From contig OX392543.1 of assembly GCA_947623455.1 (NCBI GenBank), positions 13,948,757 to 14,012,756 of the forward strand: DNA of 64,000 nt, given 5' to 3'. Below the pieces are notes generated by a model, which had not been told where the DNA came from, did no database searches, and saw nothing but the letters and a program-made list of their open reading frames with translations. Position numbers and translations under genes: made by a program. This DNA is from Mimachlamys varia. Its lineage: Eukaryota > Mollusca > Bivalvia > Pectinida > Pectinidae. Shown in pieces: positions 55,700 through 64,000 of the stretch (position 1 is its first letter; the number at the start of each line of letters is the position of its first letter).

Positions 55700-56962
55700 T
55701 TACATCACTGGCCATGAAAGAGTCTTATAATCGTTATAAAACTTCGCACAAGAAATGACCATAGTGTATGCTTCATTATTAATAAACTTAGTTCTTGCTT
55801 ATTTACACTTATTGACCATTATTTCTCCTTATCGTTAAAAAATCAAAAATATTTTATTGTGAACCACACATTTTTTACAACTAGTCGTTTCACAAGTGGC
55901 GGTGTTTTAGATACCGCTCTGCGATTATATTGTTCACACTCTTGACAACACAGTAGACGTCATTTGGAAATATATCACAAACTTTACTTTTAATTAGTTC
56001 GATAAAGTGATGCCGGCTGTCATGTTTATTTACAAAAACAATAATTAAGTTGGTGTGGCAATCGAATTCACTATTAGCTTCATTTTGATGACTAATGATA
56101 TCGCAATAACTTTGAGTTTCCTAAGCGTCTTCACGATATCAGGTGTAATGACTTGCATATACAATTAGCATAAGTCTAGCCCTTACATATATAATTATTA
56201 CTTAATCAAACATAGCACGTGGAAAGTCAGTTTGATATAAATGACGTCAGCAAGGTATACTATCCGAAGTTACTCTGATGCGTATCTGTGTCGGCAGAAT
56301 GTCTGGCAATATGAAAATTTAACAAAACGTCAGAATTGAAAAGAACTGATGAAGCATTCATATTGTGCTAAAGGGGGGGGCATATTATTTAGTTAACGGT
56401 GTTCTCTTGCGAACTTGAAAGGAATCCTGAAGTGTACTTAATTAACTTAAACGATAAATGGTTCACATCTTCATGTATTCTCCTGCATATTTGACAAAGT
56501 CCTGCTTTGGCATTTAGTCGACTGGAGGAAAGATATACTAGAGCCACATAATAACAAATATTTGTGTCAGCAAAATTCAAACAATCTTTTTTTATGAAAT
56601 TATCTTTTAATATCCTTTAAAAGCAAAACCATATTACAAAGAATAACAAATAGTCCACCCAGCCATGATCCTGAAATCAACCCACTTAAATTAACAAGTT
56701 ATGTATTAAGACCAGGTGTTCCGTAAGAGTAAGGGTCGTCTTCTTTCCAGTACCCGACGTTGATTTCAAATATAACACCATAGCATTGTAATGAGCAAAT
56801 TCATAAACGTCCATTTTCACATCATCGAAATAAAAGTTTTAAAAAAATGTTGAGAGAGGAAACAAACAAAGCGCTATTATAACTCTTGTGACCATCATTA
56901 TAAATGCATCAAAAGCTTAACATAACAAAATGATCATTCCCCAATTATTGTTTAATACTTGC
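55700..56962. other. SRCR intron 1, nothing recognised
   Basis: AT-rich intron sequence between exons 1 and 2. CCGTAAGAGTAAGGGTCGTC at 56720 is unremarkable. No further exon is seen. Confidence 0.45.
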
Positions 56963-57023
56963 CTTCAGTATACTGTAAAAGACCGGTCAGGACTATAAGC
57001 TTTAAATGAAGGTGTGCAGCCAT
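56963..57023 (-). CDS. SRCR gene exon 1: start codon and signal peptide
   Basis: ATG at 57023-57021 in an acceptable context (A at -3) opens MAAHLHLKLIVLTGLLQ and then YTE before the splice. The hydrophobic core LIVLTGLL after basic/polar residues is a typical secretory signal peptide. The 61-nt coding part ends in phase 1, which exons 2 and 4 require. The donor is GCAAGT (56962-56957), a GC-AG intron with otherwise perfect complementarity to U1 (AAG|GCAAGT). The exon is too short to be seen as an ORF. It predicts entry into the secretory pathway, consistent with extracellular SRCR domains. Transcription would start within the roughly 450 bases before the satellite at 57.47 kb. Confidence 0.75.
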
Positions 57024-57465
57024 TATCTCACGACAGCTCACATTCTATATACGAGTCCCGTCAACATAAACCATACAGGTAGGGGCCACCACCTGCAAAT
57101 TAATCAATATGGGCCCTTTGTGAGGTAAGCATGGGGTAGGCGTTATTTTATACAATGTACAACGTATCAGCAATATCAATGATATTTCAAGCATTATCAA
57201 TACCCCAAGTATTGATTTTATTTTAAAGATCTTGCAAGTCCCTGGCAAACAATTAAAGAAGATACCAGTGTATCTACCCAAAAAATAAATATGTAGAATC
57301 AGTGTACAAGTTTTATAAAGATAGACCACAGCAAACATATGTGAACATAAACGATAAAGGCACATTAGGACACGTTTTACCACCAAGGCACGGCTAGGTG
57401 TACTTGATCACAACTACAACACAGTAGGAAAAAAACGAAAATATAGCAAAATATGCTACACAATA
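57024..57465. promoter_or_regulatory. Putative upstream region of the SRCR gene
   Basis: This is the only non-satellite sequence directly upstream of exon 1 on the minus strand. No TATA box at a convincing distance and no CpG-rich core were seen. A 113-codon minus frame (57045-57386) has no recognisable domain and is not called. Confidence 0.3.
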
Positions 57466-59985
57466 AGCACTCAATGACGCACAACACCACATCATAAATA
57501 CTCAATGACACTATAAAACATCATTATCACTCATTGGTACAAAACACTGTATCACACAATTAGCATTCAATTTTACAATATACCACATCATTAGCACTCA
57601 ATAACACAATATACCAAATCATGAGCACTCAATAACACAATACACCACACCATTAGCACTCAACAACACAATACACCACACCATTAGCACTCAATAACAC
57701 AATACCATTAGCACTCAATAACACAATATACCACACCATTAGCACTCAATAACACAATATACCACACCATTAGCACTCAATAACATAATATCCCAAATCA
57801 TTTGCACTCGATAACACAATATACCACTCCATTCGCACTCAATAACACAACATACCACACCATTAGCACTCAATAACACAATATCCCAAATCATTTGCAC
57901 TCGATAACACAACATACCACTCCATTCGCATCCAAAAACACAATATACCACAACATTAGCACTCAATATCACAATATACCACACCATTAGCACTCAATTA
58001 CACAATATCCCAAATCATTTGCACTCGATAACACAATATACCACTCCATTCGCATCAAATAACACAATATACCACACCATTAGCACTCAATAACACAATA
58101 TACCACACCATTAGCACTCAATAACACAATATCCCAAATCATTTGCACTCAATAACACAATATACCACACCATTAGCACTCAATAACACAATATGCCACA
58201 CCATTAGCACTCATAAACACAATATCCCAAATCATTTGCACTCAATAACACAATATACCACTCCATTAGCACTCAATAACACAATATATTACCCTATTAG
58301 CACTCACTGATACAATATACCACATCATTAACACTCAATAACACAATATACCACACCATAAGCACTCACTGATACACTATACATGTAGCATAATGTTAAC
58401 ACTCAATAACACAATATACCACATTATTTGCACTCAATAACACTATATCACACCATTGGCACTCAATAACACAATATGCAAAATCATCAGCACTCAATAA
58501 CACAATATACCAAACCATTAGCACTCAATAACACAATATACCACACCATTAGCACTCAATAACACAATATATCAAATCATTTGCACTCGATAACACAATA
58601 TACCACACCATTCGAACTCAATAACACATTATATACATGTACCACATCATTAGCACTTAACCGTACAATATACCACACCATTACCACTCAATAACACAAT
58701 ATAACACACCATTAGCACTCAAATAACAATATACCACACCATTAGCACTCAATAACACAATATCCCAAATCATTTGCACTCAATAACACAATATACCACT
58801 CCATTAGCGCTCAATAACACATCATATTACCCTATTAGCACTCACTGATACAATATACCACATCATTTACACTCAATAACACAATATACCACACCATAAG
58901 CACTCACTGATACACTATAGCATAATGTTAACACTCAATAACACAATATACCACATCATTTGCACTCGATAACACTATACCACACCATTGGCACTCAATA
59001 ACACAATATGCAAAATCATCAGCACTCAATAACACAATATACCAAACCATTAGCACTCAATAAGACAATAATCCACACCATTAGCACTCAATAACACAAT
59101 ATATCAAATCATTTGCACTCGATAACACAATATACCACACCATTCGAACTCAATAACACATTATATACATGTACCACATCATTAGCACTTAACCGTACAA
59201 TATACGACACCATTAGCACTCAATGACACAATATACCACCCCATTAGCACTAACGTATACAATATACCACATTATTATCACTCAATAAGACAATATCCCA
59301 AATCATTTGCACTCGATAACACAATATACCACACCATTAACATTCACTGATACAATATGCCACATTATTAACACTCAATAACACCAAAAAACTACACCAT
59401 CAGCACTCAATAACACAATATACCACACCATAAGCACTCACTGATACGCTTTACCATAACATTTACACTCAATAAGACAATATACCACACCATTAGCACT
59501 CATTAACACAATATATCAAATCATTCGAACTCAATACCACATTATATACATGTACCACATCATTAGCACTTAACCGTACAATATACCACACCATTACCAC
59601 TCAATAACACAATATACCACACCATTAGCACTCAAATAACAATATACCAAATCATTAGCACTCAATGACACACAGCACCACATCATAAACACTCAATGAC
59701 ACTATATACCACACAATTAACACTAAATGATACAATATACCACACCATTACCACTCAATAACACAATATACCACACCATTAGCACTCAATAACACAATAT
59801 ACTACACTATTAACACTCAATAACACTATAAACCACATCATGTGCACTCAATAACACAATTTACCACGCCATTAGCACTCAACCGTACAATATACCACAT
59901 CATTAGCACTTAATAACACTATATACCACATCATTAGCACTCAAAGACACTATACCACACCATTAGCACTCAATCGTACATTAGT
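57466..59985. repeat. 31-bp satellite with higher-order structure, main block
   Basis: Unit: ACTCAATAACACAATATACC followed by ACACCATTAGC, about 80 copies. Variant units (CCCAAATCATTTGC, ACTCCATTCGC) recur every third unit in parts of 57.75-58.25 kb, a 93-bp higher-order repeat that also yields the periodic minus frame 57739-57993. A larger block of about 0.53 kb is duplicated in tandem: ATTACCCTATTAGC occurs at 58288 and 58826, and the marker ATTATATACATGTACCAC follows in both and again near 59537. Confidence 0.95.
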
Positions 59986-60372
59986 ACATGACGTGACTGA
60001 ATGCTGCCTTTCCGTTGGCTATACACATGGGTACTACATGTATGAAGCGAAAGTGTCCGCTTACCCGGGCACTCTCAAATTTGACGCGATCTTCAACGTG
60101 AATATATTATGACGTCACTGTTAAGTTACGTCACTATTACGTCGTGCTTCTACAAAAGTATTCTGCTAGAAAATGGCTGACTCTGGAAACGACCCAAAGA
60201 GTTTTGGTGTATACAGGCACGTGTGTATTTAAATGGAAGGGTGATGTACTAAACCCCCATTATGGTCCTATCGTCTCGTAATGAGATAGTGCCCTCGCCT
60301 TCGGCTTAGGCACTATTCCATCCCTCGACAATACTATGAGGCAATAGTGCCCTCTTAACAGGGCCATACTAG
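59986..60372. mobile_element. ~0.39-kb insertion in the satellite
   Basis: Unrelated, GC-richer sequence interrupts the 31-bp array. It contains several TGACGTCA/TTACGTCA words, an ATG with a 19-codon frame (MADSGNDPKSFGVYRHVCI), and hairpin-like repeats of GGCACTAT (about 60280-60345) around CCTCGCCTTCGGCTTAGG. Its ends are undefined. A link to Crypton-type elements is only a suspicion. Confidence 0.5.
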
Positions 60373-60547
60373 ATAAATATACCATACCATTAGTATTCAA
60401 CCGTACAATATACCACACCATTAACACTCAATAACACAAGAAACAACATCAATTGCACTCAATAACACTATATACCATAACATTAGCACTCATTGATACA
60501 CCACATCATTTGCACTCAATAACAATATATCACATGATTAGCACTTC
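60373..60547. repeat. 31-bp satellite, second block
   Basis: Five to six diverged units between the two insertions, ending in GATTAGCACTTC at the left border of the 2.47-kb element. Confidence 0.85.
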
Positions 60548-63019
60548 AAGGGTTTTGGCAACGATTTTTTATAATTTCATATTTTCATCTCATTTGATGC
60601 TACAATACGTGTAGTGACCGATATCCCGTCTCCTTCGGTGTTGGGAAAATACGCAAGCTAGTTGACGCCCCATTTCTGGGAGCCTAGTGAATATGCATAT
60701 TTTGACCGTGATTCTAGGTCACGTGATGTGTGACGTCAGTGAGGCACATCGTATCCGATACCTGTTCACGCCCATTACATATTTATGCATTATCTGTGAG
60801 TGTAAATATTGACTTTTACCTAATTTTTTGGTGCAAGTTATGACAGCAACCAATACATGCTATGTGATTAAAATAATCAATCGTCATTTATGATCTTGTC
60901 AGAAATATATTCCGATTTTTACATAAACTGCATTCAATAATAATAATCTAGTGCGTGACGTTTTAGTAACTTCAAGCTTAGAGACAGTGATACAATTTAC
61001 ACAATCTGATTTTACAGCTATGTAAATTACCTGTAGCCTTACCTGTCATGTATATACTAGCCAAAGGGCAGTTGTGGTACCTACCTGTGAATTGTGACAG
61101 GTGTACTAATTGCCCTGTAATTACCAAGAGGTGTGAATGTTATGGCCAGTGAAGTCGAAGGGCATTCATGCTAATATATAAATACCGATCCTCTAAATAG
61201 CAATATACACCGGCACAATTATTTTTATCCCTAGCCGTCCCAAGTGTTGGAAGAATTTTTTTTTTTAAAAAGGATTAAAGAAGTTTTCAACAGAATCTAA
61301 CAATATTTTATCAGTATTTAACATTAGGCTAGTAATCTTGGCAAAACTTGACACTGTTTATTAGGTTAAACTATATTTGTATCACATATATACGATGTTC
61401 TGAAATTTTTAAAGTTTTATTATTTTTGTAAAAATGGTGATGCTGATACTATGGCGAGTGTTTAAAAAAGTTATTGCATATTTAAAAAATATCAACATAA
61501 ACATGTTTTTTTAATTTCACATATATCTAGAATCCTGTGCCTGTTCTAGTACAATTCAAAGAATATGGCACAGTATTTTTCTGCGCTAGGATTGAGAGTA
61601 ATTATAACTGGGTGACTAAGAGATGTTGTAAAAACGTATGCAGTAATCGTAGGAGAACATTATTTCAAAATATGTTTCAATAATCATTAGCGTATGCTAT
61701 TTGTTTTAATCATGACCAGACTTTATCCTTGGAAAATATTTATAATTATTCCACACAAATAGACTGGTGTGTTACTGAATTAAGTGAAATAAAAAAGTCA
61801 GGAAGAACTTTTTATTTTTGCAAACCGATTTCAGTCCAAATTTTAAACAATATTTAAATTTAACACAAATAATTCAGACTGTCATGTTTTCACATCTATT
61901 TGTGACAGTATTATGCTTTATTGAAATCAGGCAGAAATTGTTTGTTTACGTGCACAGTTCAAAAATTTGAATGATATTATTTTGCATTCCATATGTACGT
62001 GCTGTACTTTTACCATATACTTGTACAGTATATGTTATAGAGTGGTGGGGGTTTGCCGGACACTAAAACATAAACTCGCTGTGGCTTTATTTACTCCATC
62101 TCCACAAATCATACTGTACTGTTGACGTCATAAATGATAATACTTCTGAAGTATTAACAAAAACATTTGATTATACAGCGTAAACAGTTTGTATTAGCAA
62201 ATCACATGATTTTAAAATCACGAAGATCCAACACGGAGTACATTACCGGACACTATATATAACATGCAATCAAGAAAGATTTTACATGTTGTGGGTATAA
62301 CTTGGAACACATATTCATGATTCAGCACTGTATGCTGTTTTAATTTAATTCCAGCTTAATAAAGTCTGTACAATCAAATGTTTGTAAAAACCCTGCTATT
62401 TCAAGAAAATGGCTCCGTCCGTAATATACTCACAACCACTCTATGCGTGTATGTTGCTACTGTTTTCATATACTATCTATAAAACCAATTTGTAACGTGT
62501 CTGTAACAATCATATAGTCCTTTCACTGGCTTTACTAATTCCGTGGTCCTTTGTAGAAGCAGTATTGTTAGGATGTGGTGGATGTGTAATACACACTCAC
62601 AACACTATGTTTTTAAATGGCATTTCCTATTTCCTTTTTACAATTTTACAAGTTTACAATTACATATCTATATTTTTTCACAAGGTATCTTATTCGTTAA
62701 TCAATAGAATTAAACAACAATCAAGATCGACTTACATGTCGAAATCAATAGGCGTTTTTCTACTAAACTTTCTACGTAAATGTACCACTGATCAGTTTAC
62801 CTGAGTCGATCAGTTGTGCTTCAATGACGTCACAGGTACCACGTGACCGGTCAGCTCATTAAAATTCTCGCCAGTAGGGTAGGGAGCGGTCAACTTTGAC
62901 TATTAATAACTAGATCCCGGGACACAATCGAATGCTCGTTGATGGGCTAATCAGTATTTATTTAAATTACAAGTTTCATAACTTATTACAAGATTTTCAA
63001 AATCGTGGCCAAAACCCTT
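60548..63019. mobile_element. 2472-bp TIR element inserted in the satellite
   Basis: The left end AAGGGTTTTGGCAACGATTT and the complement of the right end AAGGGTTTTGGCCACGATTT match at 19 of 20 positions, with 31-bp satellite on both sides. The interior is AT-rich and has no transposase that I can recognise; the longest frame (62565-62804) is featureless. The first ~340 bp are shared with the copy at 27793-28145. TGACGTCA occurs near both ends (about 60733 and 62825). No clean target duplication could be read. A non-autonomous DNA transposon is the likeliest reading. Confidence 0.75.
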
Positions 63020-63255
63020 TAATGACACAATATACCACACCATAAGCACTCAATAACACACTATACCATACGAATATCACACAATTACAATTACAAGTGC
63101 TAATACCACACAATTAGCACTTAATGACACAATATACCACATCAGTATCACTCAATGACACAATATACCACATCAGTATCACTCAATGACACAATACACC
63201 ACATCATCATTAATCAATGACGCAATATACCACATCATTAGCACTGAAAGTGTAA
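63020..63255. repeat. 31-bp satellite, third block
   Basis: About seven units (TAATGACACAATATACCACA type), more diverged than the main block, continuing the array across the 2.47-kb insertion. Confidence 0.85.
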
Positions 63256-63325
63256 AAAAAATCAGAGAATACCGAAGCATTAACAAAACCATAACCAGAA
63301 CTCAAAATCGATGCTTATTTATTCG
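63256..63325 (-). mobile_element. Probable Penelope-like element, 3' terminal fragment
   Basis: CAGAGAATACCGAAGCATTA and ACTCAAAATCGATGC match the 3'-terminal 60-70 bases of the copy at 16.43 kb. It begins exactly at the shared terminus and lies at the edge of the satellite. Confidence 0.55.
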
Positions 63326-64000
63326 GAATTCTCGTATGTATGCAATGCTCACTGTTCAGCTCCTACTGTTTCTAAGTTAAGGCCATGTTTGGTACTTATC
63401 CAGCGATCAGCTGACGATAGCATGGCGGTTTTTGCGTCTGAAATCTGCGGCGTCTGTGGGTTATTTAAGATTAAATATGAATTGTCTACTCGTATTTTGT
63501 GTAAGTAACCAATCATATGGATGTTTTGAGGGCAACTACAACACGGTCAAGCGTATGTTAGTGTTTACTTCTAGACAGCATGTTTTTTCTAAGGTAGTTG
63601 CGATCGGGCATGTCCATTACCGGAAGTTGCTTTTTTTATTCACATTCTTGAAATCACAACATATCACAAGACAATAATAAAACATTTTGCACAAAACATC
63701 AAGATATGTTCACATAAAGTGAAATACAACAACAATAACATAAGCACTTAACATGAGAAAAAAACAACAACACTTATACTACATTGTACATGCCTACATA
63801 CACATACAAGCAAGCATGTGTGCATGTATTCATGCACCAACACGTAAGTGGATACATACATCTAGACTCTGTGCATGCACACAACCACATACATACACAT
63901 GCATGTACAAATGCACACTTACTATATGAGTTGCATGTATCCATATATACACGCAAACATACAAAAACACCATCAGGGGCACCCAGTAGGGCACAAAGTA
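63326..64000. other. Noncoding, CA/TA-rich end of window
   Basis: No gene is supported. From about 63770 the sequence is dominated by alternating CATACA/CATGTG words, a degenerate purine-pyrimidine repeat. Confidence 0.45.

Noticed and set aside
57739..57993. Minus-strand ORF with Trp/Cys-rich repeats in the 31-bp satellite
   Set aside because: The 31-residue periodicity equals three 31-bp units; it is a by-product of the satellite.

Overview
This is an AT-rich, gene-poor stretch of animal nuclear DNA. Its interspersed repeats look molluscan, most likely bivalve: tRNA-derived SINEs carrying a Leu/Ser-like A box and a 'CCGGAGTACCCGG' body, SINE tails ending in 'GGCGTTAAAC' plus (TAAC)n, Crypton tyrosine-recombinase remnants, and several tandem-repeat-bearing elements. 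The species cannot be fixed from the sequence. There are no operons, no prokaryotic genes, and no rRNA gene or intact tRNA gene that I can see.

Host gene. The only host gene I can support is on the minus strand and encodes a secreted or surface SRCR (scavenger receptor cysteine-rich) protein. A 61-nt signal-peptide exon (56963-57023) is followed by 54625-54778 and 51132-51304, the two halves of SRCR domain 1, then 49386-49539 and 14279-14454, the two halves of SRCR domain 2. Splice sites and phases agree throughout (1, 2, 1, 2, 1). Domain 1 has lost both cysteines of one disulfide and domain 2 has kept both, which supports pairing the last two exons across an intron of about 35 kb. No 3' end of the gene is visible.

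Layout. 0.4-1.0 kb: T-rich tandem repeat. 1.0-4.9 kb: LINE A, a decayed APE-type non-LTR element with inverted sequence at its two ends. 5.7 kb: a 161-bp MITE. 8.0-9.9 kb: a GC-rich element with long diverged inverted arms and two SINE tails. 11.9 kb: 11-bp repeat. 13.1 and 16.4 kb: fragments of a probable Penelope-like family. 15.7-16.4 kb: ~142-bp tandem repeat. 17.3-24.4 kb: LINE C (minus strand), into which three other elements have inserted (a Crypton remnant and two TIR elements with 6-bp target duplications). 27.8-30.5 kb: dispersed palindromes and a GC-rich repeat. 31.5-32.9 kb: tRNA-like sequence, a MITE and a SINE. 33.3-37.0 kb: LINE B, a nearly intact relative of LINE A. 41.8-43.5 kb: a TIR-flanked element filled by a 27-bp palindromic satellite. 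45.6-48.99 kb: hairpin, SINE fragment, and a head-to-head pair of Penelope-like fragments. 50-55.7 kb: SINE, pogo-like MITE, ~150-bp repeat module and a large fold-back palindrome inside SRCR introns. 57.5-63.3 kb: a 31-bp satellite with higher-order structure, itself invaded by a 0.4-kb segment and a 2.47-kb TIR element.

The window is best read as a long-intron host gene whose introns and upstream flank have been filled by many generations of mobile DNA. The most informative material is the nested insertion history, the recurring 6-bp target duplications, the small palindrome that occurs both dispersed and amplified as a satellite, and the covarying cysteines and SINE hairpins.
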